This document shows positions 33,427 to 45,519 of a DNA stretch of 64,000 bases, piece by piece. Positions within the stretch are counted from its first letter, which is position 1. The number at the start of each line of letters is the position of its first letter. Below the pieces are notes generated by a model. That model searched no databases and was not told the DNA's origin. It was given only the letters and a program-made list of their open reading frames with translations. A program made the translations under genes and the position numbers. The stretch is from Apiosordaria backusii (lineage: Eukaryota; Ascomycota; Sordariomycetes; Sordariales; Lasiosphaeriaceae), in assembly GCA_030549205.1 (NCBI GenBank), contig JAUKTV010000015.1:310001-374000 (forward strand). Direction: 5' to 3'.

Positions 33427-36161
33427 ATGATGTCAACCACTAGGTCACCGGCCGGCGCCGTTTCCTCTCCGCCCGCCAGTCAGGAGCGTGCATACGGCCC
33501 TTCAAATCATTTCCCTCAGCAGCAGCAGCAGCAGCAGCAGCAAGGAGCGGACCAGGGCTATCCCACAGGTGCTGCCGATGCCGAGACACTCTCCAACACG
33601 ATTGCAAACTCGCATGTTGAATACGACAACCATCTTGGCGCTCCTGTAGCAATGCGTCCAACCAAATTTACAGAAGAATGGGATGCGAGCCAGCGAGGAA
33701 GCTCTATCATTGACGGTCAAGGATACAACAAGAACACTCATAACAGCAACACGATGCACCGCTCAAGCTCTTACGCCGGCTCTGTCGTCGGCATCACCAA
33801 CGATGGAGCGCCGTCCCTGTCCCGCGGCAACACGCTCAAGAAGAAGGCGTCTATGCGGAGAAGCGGCAGTTTGAAACGAAGCAGCAGCCGGAGGAGTATG
33901 AAAGCCGGTAGCGTCAGAAGTCTGGCTCTCCAGTCAACAACAGATCAAGATGAGCTTCACAGCGCGTTTTATTGCCCGGTGCCTACTTCGGGTAGCCCGA
34001 CTGAGGTTCTTGCGAGCCGCTTTCAAGGTTTGTGCTTGTGTGAAAAGAGAGCATCTATCCCAGTTGCCAGTTCATGACTGACAAACACATGCTTGTAGCC
34101 TGGCGCAAGATCCTCAAGGACTTGATCACATACTTTCGCGAAATCCAAGCACACTATGAACACCGAGCCAAGTCGCTAATCAAACTCGGGAATGTGCTGA
34201 ACAATATCACGACGCCTCCGGGCTTCATCGCGTCTGGCGGTTTGGATGACGCCTTGCAGATTCTACGAGGCCACAACAAACAAGCAATTGTGGAAGCCAA
34301 CAAGGCGAGAGAGATTGAGGAAGATGTCATCTTGGCGCTTACGGGGTTGCGAAGCGACCTGCACCAAAAGATCAAGGAAATCAAAAACCTTTCGGGCGAC
34401 TTCAAGAACTCAGTTGACAAGGAGATGGAGGCGACACGAAAGGCTGTAAATCATCTGCAGGATATCCTAGGCCAAACCGAGCTCGATACGGCTTTAACAA
34501 CTGGCAAGCAAGACCCTTACCTCTTGCGGCTCAATGTTGATCGGCAGTTGGAGAAACAGATCGATGAGGAAATTTACCTGCATCAGGTAAGCCTATGTTG
34601 AAGATTTGTGCGCAGAGTGAGACTCACAGGCTTTTTTCAAGGCATATCTGAATTTGGAGAATTCCGGAAAAGAACTCGAGTCTATTGTTGTCGGCGAGAT
34701 CCAGAAGTCATACAACGCCTATGCCAGCATACTCAAGCGGGAGGCCGACTCCGCGTATGGGGCTATTGAAGAGCTTCGGCTTGGGCCCATTTCGTTACCC
34801 AAGGACACGGAATGGCTATCGTTTATCCACAGAGATGACCGCTTTGTCGACCCTGACCTTCCCATGCGGTCAGCCGAGTTCATACATTATCCTGGCCGCG
34901 ATCACTATGCCTGCCAGGAGATTCGGGCGGGCCTGTTGGAGCGAAAGAGCAAGTACTTGAAGAGCTATACGGCTGGATGGTATGTTTCTATTGCACAACC
35001 CGTCGGTATATCAGGACTCGTACTAATATATGCAGGTACGTTCTTTCTCCCACGCATCTGCACGAGTTCAAATCTGCAGACAAGACACAAGCACCCGTCA
35101 TGTCACTTTATCTACCCGAACAAAAGTTGGGATCGCACTCGACAGAAGGCGGGTCTTCGAATAAGTTCGTTCTCAAGGGTCGTCAGACAGGATCGATGCA
35201 CCGTGGCCATACCTGGGTATTTCGCGCTGAGAGCCATGATACGATGATGGCCTGGTACGAAGACATCAAAACTCTAACCGAGAGGACCCCGGAGGAGCGA
35301 AGCAATCTTGTGCGCGGCCATAGTCGAAGCATCAGCAGATCATCTCAGCGATCGTCTCTTAGCAGCGACGGAGTCGACGATGACGAAGATCCTCCTTTCA
35401 TGGCCAATGCCGCATCTGTCAATCAGCAGCCGAGACCAGACTCCCTGCCGCGACGACCTTCAGGTGGGCGATTCCCATCTGACCTCCAAGTAAACGCACA
35501 ACGAGGCTTACAGGTCCCCCTCTCGCCGCTTAGTATAAGCTCCGAACCAAACAGGTACGAAGAGAATGATCGCGATGCCATTGCTGCAGCCAGCACCCTC
35601 CCCGGAAGTGAGCTAGGACAACAGTATCCAACCCCTCAGGATTTCAATACGTCGGCGACGACAACTCGACGAAACGAGGACCAGCGCGCGCCGCTTTCTC
35701 CCCCGCCAGCGACAAACAATCCAGTCAAGCAGATGTTTGATAGCCCGCAACCTAGGGCCGTGACGGGCGCTTACGAAGAACCAAATGGGCGCCTTATTGG
35801 GTCTACAAATACGACAGCCTCCACGAATTTTGAGGGCAGACCAAGCCCGTATCAGAAAGACGGCATGGTCTGGGCGGAACCAGTTCCCATTTCCCCCTCA
35901 GCAAGAGACCAGGCGCAGACGTTATCCTCCCAAGCTGATGCAGATGAACGACTTTACACAACCCAGGGCAGCTCAATAACGAACGGCGAGCACGACTACA
36001 AGGTGGACCCTCGCGGAAACTGGTATGGACAGACAAACGGTGGCACAGTGCAGGATGACCAGCAGATGCGACCAGGCGCCGAGCGAACAGATAGCGCCCC
36101 AACCATCTCACATCTACACATACCTGGGGAATACCCCAAGAGCTCGACCAGTGGCTTCTGA
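33427..36161 (+). CDS. SLM1: SLM1-type PH-domain protein (TORC2/PI(4,5)P2 effector)
   Basis: Exons 33427-34027, 34099-34586, 34642-34979 and 35036-36161 encode 850 aa. Yeast Slm1/2 bind PI(4,5)P2 at the plasma membrane and are TORC2 substrates acting on actin, endocytosis and sphingolipid signalling. The N-terminal 200 residues are disordered, with a run of nine Gln (33517-33543) and a basic Ser/Arg stretch. Residues about 200-440 form the F-BAR-like helical region (AWRKILKDLITYFREIQAHYEHRAKSL and following). A PH domain (about 445-560) includes YVLSPTHLHEFKS and HTWVFRAESHDTMMAWYEDI. The C-terminal 300 residues are Ser/Pro-rich and disordered. The start is the first of two adjacent ATGs. Introns are 55-71 bp and phases close exactly. 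Confidence 0.9.
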
Positions 36162-37010
36162 TACCCTTTGGGGAATAACGAAGTGTGGTGGCGGGACCAC
36201 GTGCGGGACTTTCATTTTCTTTTTTTTTGTTTCTTCGCTAGGTGGCCCCTGGCTGTGGACCTCTGGAGTTGAAGTCGCTATTGCTCTTGTTGGTGTCCAT
36301 GACACCGCCCGACGTTCCCTGTTAGGTGAAGATTCAACAGTTTTGCAGATGGCAGAATGTTATTGTCTATTATTCTTGGCAGCAAACAGGGAAAATATTT
36401 GTGTGATTGAAGTTCGAAGAATGTTGACACTCCCACCCATGTTCGTCTTGTTTGACCGAACAGTAACCAGCCTCTCTGTAGATTCGCATCTAGATCGAGC
36501 TAGATACGGTGATGTGTGTGTTATTTTTGAGTTTGCAACCAGCATCACCAACCTCCCACCCTCATCAAAAGCCCCGAGCGCACTAGCCCTTCAAGCCTCT
36601 TTATTTCTCGGAGAGGCTGAAGATGAGCAATGAGGTAGTAAGTGCAGGTGCCCAAACATTTGCTGCGCTGCGCGATGTTTATCGGGCTTTGAACCTTGAT
36701 CATACAGCCAGGAATCCCGCCTTCTGTTTTAAATGAGCCAGCCCATGACCTCCCAACGAACGAGATGCCGCCCTTCCGGACATGGTCACTTGTCTTCAAC
36801 AAGGTCAAAGTGTCTCTTTCTTACTCCCGGATGGTGCCCTCCTTCTTCTCGGCATCAAGCTACTTCTTTTCTCTGGTTCGCAGTGCCTGACTATCTCGAT
36901 TCGTTCCATGAGAAAGCAATTCAGTGGCGCCTAATCACATACCATACCGTCTTTCTATTCTCTACTCTTCTCACTCTTGTCGATAGGTAACCAACAGACA
37001 GGAAGATATT
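36162..37010. other. intergenic between SLM1 and the MFS transporter
   Basis: 3' flank of SLM1 and promoter of the transporter gene. A plus-strand frame at 36025-36633 overlaps the SLM1 end out of frame and looks like a shadow. No gene recognised. Confidence 0.5.
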
Positions 37011-39560
37011 ATGGATAACAGGCGACGATCATCTTCGTGGGCTGATCAGGCGGCTGTTGATGCTATGCAACGTGCAGCAGATGCCATGATCATGGCGACT
37101 GAATCGTTTCGGCTGCAATTTCAAGGTCAACCGAGAGAGGTTAATGGTCAGCATCATCCGAACTCCTCTACCGTCGATGATATCCTTTCTGAGCGCCGCG
37201 CCTCGCGTCAATGTGGACAGATCCCCGTGAGCCCACGGCGGCCAATTTCAGAGAAAACAGGCGATGTCGGGCCAGACTCCGCTGGGCCTCCCTCATCGAA
37301 CCCGCCATCCATGTCGATCAACGCAGAGTTTCTTCCTCGGCCATCCAATCCAACTGTCCCGCAACCAACACGACAGCAACATATCAGCATTCACATCCGC
37401 CACAACAGTGGGAGAAAAAGGGCAACATCTCAACCCCATCCTGCTTTCCACAAGCCTTTTGTGCCGCGTCAGTTGTCTCGAGAGGACCATGGACGCCATC
37501 ACCCGTTGCCATGCCCACCGGTCCACCCTGCTTTGCGAGACGATAATGGAAGCGAGGACAAAAAGGCGGTTTGCATCGAGCGTTGCGATCTAGTCAACCT
37601 GTCGGATTCCCAGTCGACTATGGTCCCCACAGAAGAGACGGGGATCGATACGTCCTGTCTGTCATCCGCGTCACACTCATCCCCCCACCGCAAATCTAGA
37701 GCCGCCTCTCGCGCAGCTATGACATCGTCATCGTTCCCTTATTCTTCCTCTGCCTCCTCTGCTGCTGCTCCACCCCCCGCAGCTCAACCTCCCTCGACCC
37801 GGCCGGAGGTTCTCGTCTCCCCGTCTCACGAGATCCTCTCCGTCCTCCTCATCTGCCTCGCCCAAATCCTCATGCTCGCCGGTCTCGCTCAGGCCATGAT
37901 CCCCGCCTCGATCATCTCCCAGTCCTTTGACGACTCCACCCCTGGCACAATGGCGTGGTATTCCGCCGCCTATGGGCTCACCTCGGCCACGTTTGTCCTC
38001 CCCTCTGGCCGCGTCGGAGATCTTTTTGGCCACAAAAAGGTGTTTGTGGCTGGGTGGTTGTGGTTCGGCGTTTGGAGTCTAATCGCTGGCTTCTCAGGCC
38101 TTGTCGAGCGAAACGGGGGCAGGGGGACGGTGTTCTTTTGCGTGGCGAGAGGTCTGCAGGGGATCGGGCCTGCTCTGTTGGTGCCGAGCGGGCAGGCGTT
38201 GCTGGGGAGAACTTATAAGCCAGGGATGAGGAAAAACATGGTGCTGTGTCTTTTTGGTGCGTCGGCACCACTTGGGTTTGTCATGGGGGCAATCTTCTCG
38301 AGTCTGTTTACCGTCAGGGGCCACTGGCCGTGGGCGTTTTGGCTGTTTGCTATCATGTGCTTTGTGCTGGCGGTGGTAAGTTTGTTCATCCTGCCGACTT
38401 CACGGGGCCAGTCTTGTCTGAAAAAGGGGGAAAGTTTGTGGGCGCAGTTCGATGGGTGGGGGATGATACTAGGGGTCAGCGGGTTGGTGCTGCTGAATTT
38501 CGCGTTTAATCAAGCCCCAATTGTTTCCTGGAAGACGCCGTATACGTATTTCTTGCTGATTATTGGGTTGATGCTGATTGCTGCTTTCGTGGTCCATGAG
38601 TGGGCGGCGCCATATCCTCTTATTCCCATCTCGGCCATGAAGCCCGCGACGAACTTCGTGCTGGCGTGTACGGGGACTGGATGGGGATGTTTTAGCATCT
38701 GGATCTATTACACCTTCAGCATTGTTGAGAACTTGAGGGGATGGTCGCCGTTGCTTGCGTCTGTTAGCTTCATGCCCGCGTATGTATCTCCGCATCCTGG
38801 TCACTTACAAAGAGGAAGGGCTAACGTGATTATGCTGGATACAGTCCGATATTTGGCCTTGCTGCCAGTTTTCTTGTTGGCTTCTTAATGTCTCGAGTCA
38901 AACCTCACTGGATCATGCTGATCTCCATGTGTGCGTTTTCCGTTGGGAGCCTGCTTCTCGCCACAGCACCAGTGCATCAGAGCTACTGGTTCAATACCTT
39001 CTTCGGAATACTGATTATGCCATTTGTCAGCCGCCCTTCCCCCAACTTCTTTACCCAAAGGTACCGTTACTGACACATGGAATTAGGGAATGGATATGAG
39101 TAACCCAGCAGTATGTTGCTCCAAAGCCCTTCGATATCACATATACATGGAATAGGTACTGATTTCCTACTTAGGCCACCATTCTGCTCAGTAACAGCGT
39201 CTCCAAGGAACACCAAGGCATTGCTGCAAGTCTAGTAGTAACAACGGTCAATTATTCGTATGCCGCCCCGAGAAGAAAACCCGGGCTTGTATTGACTCTG
39301 CGTACAGAATTTCTCTTGCTCTTGGGATTGCGGGTACTATCGAAGTTGTATGTGTCATTCTCTACGGCTTCCAGACAGATAGCTAACACCGCAACTAGCA
39401 TGTCAATGACACGGGTTATGAGCTCCTGAAGGGTTATAGAGCTGCCCAGTACTTCGGAACAGGCCTTGGGTTCTTGGGTGTCCTCCTGGCCTTGTGTTTC
39501 TTGCTTCAGAGTTATCACCAGAGGCCACCGCTGGCATCGGAACCGCTCCGAAAGAGGTGA
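37011..39560 (+). CDS. MFS drug:H+ antiporter-2 (DHA2)-type transporter with long N-terminal extension
   Basis: Six exons (37011-38779, 38845-39025, 39087-39110, 39175-39257, 39308-39347, 39399-39560) encode 752 aa; exon 3 is only 24 bp. Membrane helices start near residue 275 (LICLAQILMLAGLAQAMIPA). The MFS motif A is read as SGRVGDLFGHKKVFVAG after the second helix. The family, which includes yeast Atr1, exports small toxic compounds by proton antiport at the plasma membrane; the substrate here is unknown. The last helices are restored only by splicing: APIFGLAASFLVGFL, then PFGMDMSNPA, ATILLSNSVSKEHQGIAASLV and ISLALGIAGTIEV. Residues 1-265 are disordered, rich in Ser, Pro, His and Arg. 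The third-last intron set is short and crowded, so automated models may end too early near 38888. Confidence 0.87.
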
Positions 39561-39968
39561 TTCGAGTTGTCGTTGGTGATCAGGGGTTGCGAGAAAATAT
39601 GCTGTGTAATTAGTCGGCGTTTGATGAGAGAGCAGAGAAACCAGGGAAGAGTCCGTCAATGACCAAAACGGCGTTCGCAATTCCGGCCTACGTTGCAACC
39701 TTAATTGTACAAACGATCCGAGCAGATGCAAAATGATTTTGCCGAGAAAGAAAGCAAAGACCCAAGACCCTTCCCAAACGCCCATGTAAGCCAGCCCGAG
39801 TTCCGCAGACAACGCCATTGACGCGGTCGCTCCGCTCGATGATATAGACTACCCACCACTTTCGCTACTCCTCCAGTGCCGAGCCCCCAAAGGATGTTTT
39901 GAGATGTTCTGGCACCTAGCAGCCTTCCCTGTGTCGTCGCCGATTCCCCCACGGGTATAATCTTCCGT

Positions 39969-40762
39969 TTACCGGCTGAAGCCGCCCCTGCCGCCCCGAG
40001 AGAAACCACCACCACCCCTGCCGCCGCCGCCGCCGCGACCACCGAAACCACTACCGCCACGGCCACCACCACGAGCACCGCCAAAGCTACCACCACCGCG
40101 ACCACCGCCGAAACCACCACCACCGCGGCCACCGAAACCACCCCTGCCGCCACGTCCACCAGGACCGCCGCGGCCACCGCGGGATGCCCCACCACGACTG
40201 GGCTTCTTGACTTTGCTGGCTCCCGGAGGAGGCTTGGGCTTGGGAAGGAATTTCTCGAGCGGCAGGAGCTTCTCTCCGGCAATGTAGAACTTGTCGCCAA
40301 CCTTGAAGGAAGTCGCCTGGATGCCATCAGAAGGCTTGACGGTGAAATAAACCTGATTGATGGGACCGAGGACCTCCTCTACCTTGCCAATCGAAGTCTG
40401 CAGAATCAGTCGGTCAGTCTTTACTCATCTTACAACTCACCACTGAGCAGCCATATAATCCCGGGAAAAAAGCCTACCTTGTTTTCCAGGTAGATGAATG
40501 CGTTGAAGTGAGGAATCTTGGCGTTTGTGGACTCGACGACCATATCACCCTCGCAGGAGTGAATGAACTTGCCCATCTCGACAACTTGGGCAGGTGGGCC
40601 CATATCACGTTGTTGGAAGCCGCCGCGACCTGTGCTCCGTTGAAAATCGTTAATTCCTTTTCCTTCCTAGCTTGCACTTCAACAGAGAGAATGCTCACCT
40701 CCTCCACGACCACCGAAACCACCACCGCCACCGCGGCCACGTGAACCCCCGCGAAAAGACAT
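39969..40762 (-). CDS. GAR1: H/ACA snoRNP subunit Gar1
   Basis: Exons 40762-40699, 40629-40478 and 40397-39969 encode 214 aa. Gar1 is a core protein of H/ACA ribonucleoproteins that pseudouridylate rRNA in the nucleolus. The N-terminus is Arg/Gly-rich (MSFRGGSRGRGGGGGFGGRG). The conserved core runs from FQQRDMGPPAQVVEMGKFIH through GDMVVES, IYLENK, TSIGKVEEVLGPINQVYFTVKPSDG and GDKFYIAGEKLLPLEKFLPKPK. A C-terminal RGG/FGG-rich tail of about 80 residues ends GGFSRGGRGGFSR. The two introns (69 and 80 bp) restore phase exactly. Its stop lies about 410 bp from the stop of the MFS gene (convergent), and it is divergent to the co-chaperone gene. Confidence 0.93.
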
Positions 40763-41614
40763 TGTTGTTATTGTACCGTCGTAATTGTCGAGCTGGCGAC
40801 GGCTTGCGTTGCTGTTGTGGGGCTGAACTTGGTGTGTCCTGTCGCAACCTCGACTTTCGTATGGAGATCGACTGAAGCTCAAAAACAATTATTTTTTCGG
40901 ACCTGCAGAATGGAAAGCGGTCAAAAATTTTGCCCTCTCAATTCGCAGGGGTGGGCCCCACTTGGCGTCGTTTCCCGCCACCCCGCGCTACCGAAAAGCT
41001 AGGGCCCAGTTTGGACCCACAGTGGGAGAATGCACTGTGTGAGAGTGCTAAAGCCATCCAGTCATCCAGCCAGCGTCAGCAACACCGCCTATTACAGTAC
41101 AACCCTCCAGGATCATAAACGTTATTTATTTTGGTGGCCTAAGCTGTGGCGCACTAACGTTTGTGATCCTGGAGGGTTGTAGTGGCCAGATTGTTCCCTG
41201 CTCTTGGTTGTACACAGTATGGATAAAGCCGGTACCTCGATATCAAGTTCCCCCAGATGTCTTTGGACACGGTAACGTCTAGAACTTGCTTCCATCTCGT
41301 GTCCAAGCCTTCAAAAAAAAAAGGACAACTTGTCACATAAAACAAGGGCCCTCAGCCGTTGTACCTTATTTCTGCCCCCTCTTGCGCATTCACTTCTTCG
41401 CAGGCTTTTGGATCAACCATCACATTCCCACACCGTTCTCTACCGCCTGCTCTTCTTCGCTGACTCGTTGATGCTTATCCTCTGACCGCGCCCAGCGCAG
41501 CCTGCGCTCCTAAACACACACTTGCTTTGCGGATAGACATCTTAAATTGTCTTGAGATACCACGATACCCTTTGTAATACACATACTTTGGTCTTTCGCA
41601 GCATCGTTTTTGTC
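40763..41614. other. divergent promoter region of GAR1 and the ER co-chaperone gene
   Basis: Holds both promoters and a small hairpin-forming element (41098-41181), listed separately. No coding sequence recognised. Confidence 0.55.
41098..41181. mobile_element. candidate MITE: 80-bp element with 25-bp inverted repeats flanked by TA
   Basis: Arms 41098-41124 and 41155-41181 are reverse complements over 27 bp with one mismatch (T in the left arm against C in the right), separated by 30 bp. The outermost bases are TA at both ends, so it reads as TA-CAACCCTCCAGGATC...GATCCTGGAGGGTTG-TA. That fits a Tc1/mariner-type miniature element with a TA target duplication. It could also be a plain regulatory hairpin. 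Confidence 0.6.
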
Positions 41615-43251
41615 ATGGTTCGCTTATCATCCACGCTGGCCTTTGCGGCTGGCTTCCTGACAACGTCGCTGGTGTCAGGTCTCTCACCATCTGACATCCC
41701 AGCCGACACACCCATCTCGGCCCTTCTCGCCTCGGCGCAAAGTCACCTGTCAAAGGGCGAGACAAACGACGCCCTCGTCTACTACGATGCCGCTATCGCC
41801 AGAGATCCCACCAACTACTTGACCTTGTTCAAGCGCGCCACCACCTATCTTTCACTCGGGCGCCGATCGCAGGCCGCTGATGACTTCGAAAAAGTGCTGT
41901 CCATCAAACCAACCTTCGAGGGCGCCCACCTTCAGCTGGGAAAACTGCGGGCGAGCACCGCCGACTGGGATGGCGCAAAGTCACACTACATGAAGGCCAA
42001 GAAGATGGACGAGGTCGCCGCAGTTGAGGCGGCAAAGGCGGCGGCAAAGGCTGCCGAAGCAGCAGCAAAGGCCGGTAACTGGGAAGAGTGCGTCAAGCAG
42101 GCCGACGATGCCATCTTGATAGCGAACAGGGCGCTCCATCTGCGCGAACTCCGCAAGGACTGCGCATTTGAGAGGGGAGCCGTGGAAAGGGGTATCGCCG
42201 ATTTACAGCACATCCTCCAGATGCAGCCCGGCGACACGAAGCCGTATGTTCAGATCTCGGCCATCACCTTCTATGCGCTGGGAAATCTCGAGGAGGGTGC
42301 GACAGCGATCAGGAAGTGCCTCCACTCTGACCCTGACAACAAGGAGTGCAAGCGGTTATTGAGGGAGGAGAAGGCAACGATCAAAGTCATGGAGAAGGTG
42401 AAGAAGGCGTTGGATAAGGGGCAGCATATGACTGCTGTACGGCAACTGGTACCGACGAGCGACGGCGAGGGGTTGATCAAGGAGGTGAAGGATCAAGTTC
42501 ATAGGCTGAGGGAAGATGGCACAATACCGAAAGCAGCTCCAAATGAACTGCTCTCGAGGTTGGTTGAAATGGCGTGCCAGGCGTATTACGAGGTAAGTGT
42601 TACTCGGCAACCCACATTCTCATACCGTTGTGCTGACAATCTCGTCTATAGTCCAACAGCAAAAAGGCCAAAGAGTACTGCGAAGAATCCCTCACTCTCA
42701 ACGAGAACTCCTTCTTCGGCCTACTCTACCGGGCCAAGCACCTCCTCGACAAGGAGGAGTACGAAGCCGCCATCAACACCCTCCAAAAGGCCGCCGAGGC
42801 CCGCCCCGACAAGGAGGACATTGTCAATCCTCTCATGCAGAAGGCCCAGGTCGCCCTCAAACGCTCCAAGACCAAGGACTACTACAAGGTTCTCGGCGTC
42901 GCTCACGATGCCGACGAGCGCCAGATCAAGTCTGCCTACCGCAAGCTCTCCAAGGTTCACCACCCGGACAAGGCCGCCAAGCAAGGGCTTACGAAAGAAG
43001 ATGCCGAGAAGAAGATGGCGAGCATCAACGAGGCGTACGAGGTGCTCAGCGACCCTGAGCTCAGGGCACGGTTCGATAGGGGCGATGATCCGAACAGTCA
43101 CGAGCAGCAGCAGCAGTATCACCACGGGCACCCATTTGGAGGTGGCCACCCCTTCATGTACCAACAAGGCAGCGGCGGCGGAGGTGGCGGGCAACAATTC
43201 CACTTCAAGTTTGGTCCAGGGGGAGGATCAGGCTTCCCGTTTGGGATGTAG
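41615..43251 (+). CDS. ER-lumenal TPR/J-domain co-chaperone (P58IPK/DNAJC3-like)
   Basis: Exons 41615-42592 and 42652-43251 (59-bp intron) encode 525 aa. The start is MVRLSSTLAFAAGF, which gives a signal peptide to about residue 22; an in-frame ATG at 41552 would bury it. TPR repeats follow (for example PISALLASAQSHLSKGETNDALVYYDAAIARDP), with an Ala-rich helix near 130-150. The J domain starts near residue 399 (KDYYKVLGVAHDADERQIKSAYRKL) and has the HPD triad near 430. A Gly/His-rich tail ends GSGFPFGM. This is the DNAJC3 layout; those proteins bind unfolded clients and stimulate the ER Hsp70 BiP. There is no C-terminal KDEL/HDEL-type signal, so retention would need another mechanism. Confidence 0.9.
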
Positions 43252-44245
43252 TTTAGTTGCTCTGGTAGTAATGGCGAGAGTGTGTTCTTACAGAAGTCAT
43301 CATATGTTAGGGACTTGTCTCGCAATGAAGAGACGGCTACAGGACAGTCTGGCCCAGTTAGTTCATTGTTGATGGTTAATGGATGGCATCATAATTACCG
43401 ATGGGTTGCTCTTGAGAAAACCTTCCATGTGAGACTAAATTGGCGAATGCTAGACCAGTGATTCATAAACTGTGTCGATATTCTCATCATCGAAAATGTG
43501 TCCTCTGAGCAGCTGGAAGCTTGGCGTGGCCGGGGACCTGCATTTTCTGGGTGTGACCACAAGCACGGAACCAATGCACATAATCTAAAAACTCAGGGAC
43601 AAGTTCCTCGGGGCTTTTCTGTGCTTGCCATCGGAATCCTGTACCGCCCGCCCAATTGGGTCCTTCAAGTCCACTCACTCTTCTCCAACGGCGGTAGAGA
43701 AAAATTGCCAGAAAGGCTGTCACACAAGAGTCAGAAGTCAGTATCAAGACAATTGTCTGCTTGGTCTACCACCACGAAATAATGCCCATCTTTATCTCAT
43801 TGTGTGAAAGGGAACCCCCTGTTCTCAAATCTAACACAACCTAGATCTAGGGTCCCGATCAACGCAGGTGGTAAGAGCGATGACAGGAGAGAGATTATAT
43901 TTACACGATGCTTATCTAGGCACGCGCGCATTCTTGTTCCGTTTCAGTTTCCCAACCGGTTTCGGCCAGTTTCCCCCAGAACTCGCCTACGCCGTGTGGG
44001 TCTCGCACGCGGGTTGCATCACAGTTCTCACAGCTTTGCCCTCACTTAAGCACAGCTCAAATCATCCGTGGATGCGAGCCGAGCAAGGAGCCTACATGAT
44101 GTGGCTCTTTCTTTTTCGGATGCGAACCGATCGGCTTGTTCTAGCTGTGATGGGATGGTTAATACACCTTCTCTTTTCTGGGAGCAGGTAATCGAAAAGC
44201 ACTCACCTATTAGAGCAAACAGTTTTTATCAGTTGAGCAGCCACA
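43252..44245. other. convergent 3' intergenic region
   Basis: Lies between the stops of the co-chaperone and mitoferrin genes. Short frames at 43487-44191 look random. No gene recognised. Confidence 0.5.
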
Positions 44246-45519
44246 TCATGTGGAAGACTCGGATGCCGAGTCATTTTGGCGGATAAAGTAGGCCTTGGAT
44301 GCCTCATAGGCGGACCAGCAGATAGCGGTGCTCGGCATGGTCGTCAACACTCTGGGTCGCACGCCCTTGAAGAAGCCCTTGGCACCCTCGCGCTTGTACA
44401 ATAGTCGGCAACCGGCAACGAAGCCGTTGACGGTTCTGAGCTCGGTATCCGTAGCGCTGCCACGAGTTTGGAGCATGGTCTTGATCACGTCCATTGGCGT
44501 GGTCAGAGCCGCAGCAAAACCACCGGCAACCGCACCAGCCACACAGTGTGTGAATGGATCATACGCCTTTGTTGGGTTCATCGAGGTCGAGATCGATTCG
44601 TATGCGAGGAATTGGAGCGCGGTAAACGGAACCGTCATGGACAGCGTCGTGGGGTACGAGACATAAAAAGCCTTGATACCCTCATTCTTGTAGACATACT
44701 TGGCGCAATCGGTCATGGAGCGGTAGAGCTTGGCCGATTCCGCGATCTGCATTCTTTGCTTGATGACTGTCGGCAAAAGTTAATAGCCGCTTCAAACTCC
44801 AGAACGACATCATAAGCCATACCGTCAAAGGGGTTCATCAGCGCATCGCTGGCAATCGTGGCGCATGCTCCGCTGGTCGCAGCAGCAAGCGGGTGGTGAA
44901 CGCCAGCCTGATTTCCACCCATGACATGCTTTACTGCCTCGTATGTAGCGAAGTAAACGGCATGCGCGGGGCCTAATTGCGACCGTGTCAGTCCAGCCTC
45001 CAGAACAAGTTCTGCAAAACTCGGTCGCCACACTCACCGGCACCAACAATGACGCTGGACATGCCCCGCCATAAGCTTAGAATACCCTCTGTGCTTGCCA
45101 TCCGATAAGTGCTCTGAATAACTCCATGGTAGACTGAGCCGGCGCTCGGGTTGACTATCTGCATTCGGGTCTGTACGTCATGAAGAGGTTAGAGGCCATG
45201 AAGATGTCGCGGTGTCAGATCGACGTTCACGGAGCTTGGCTCACCTTGACTGCATCGATAGGATACACTGGGGTTTTTATTAGCCTCCTGCTGGATCAGT
45301 TTCTCCCCCAATTGGGGAGGGGCAGCGCGGGAGATCACATACTTGCGCAGTGTTCGGCGATACCGGCAAAGGCGCCGGCAGCCATGTTCTGCAACAGCGA
45401 GAAGTTGGGTGGGAGGGCTTCATAGCTACAATCCTGATGTCAGCGCATTTTCGAGTGGGTTCGATTCCCAGCGAAACCTACTCGTAGTCCTCGTCGGGTA
45501 CGACCTTTGGATGGGCCAT
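44246..45519 (-). CDS. MRS3/4: mitochondrial iron carrier, mitoferrin (Mrs3/Mrs4)
   Basis: Six exons (45519-45482, 45425-45343, 45267-45245, 45170-45038, 44972-44823, 44766-44246) encode 315 aa; one exon is only 23 bp. This inner-membrane SLC25 carrier brings iron into mitochondria for heme and Fe-S synthesis. All three carrier repeats are visible through their signatures MYPIDAVKTRMQ, NPFDVIKQRMQ and TPMDVIKTMLQ. ALPPNFSLLQNMAAGAFAGIAEH opens the first helix, and residues such as GPAHAVYFATYE and YYR-type segments fit Mrs3/4. The start at MAHPKVVPDEDYDYE is the only in-frame ATG near the conserved part. Exon phases close through five introns of 56-75 bp. Confidence 0.9.

Noticed and set aside
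36025..36633. 202-codon plus-strand frame over the SLM1 3' end
   Set aside because: It overlaps the SLM1 coding end in another frame and shows no family similarity.
45440..45475. tRNA-like T-arm (GGTTCGATTCC)
   Set aside because: It lies in a mitoferrin intron and I see no matching acceptor, D or anticodon arm upstream.
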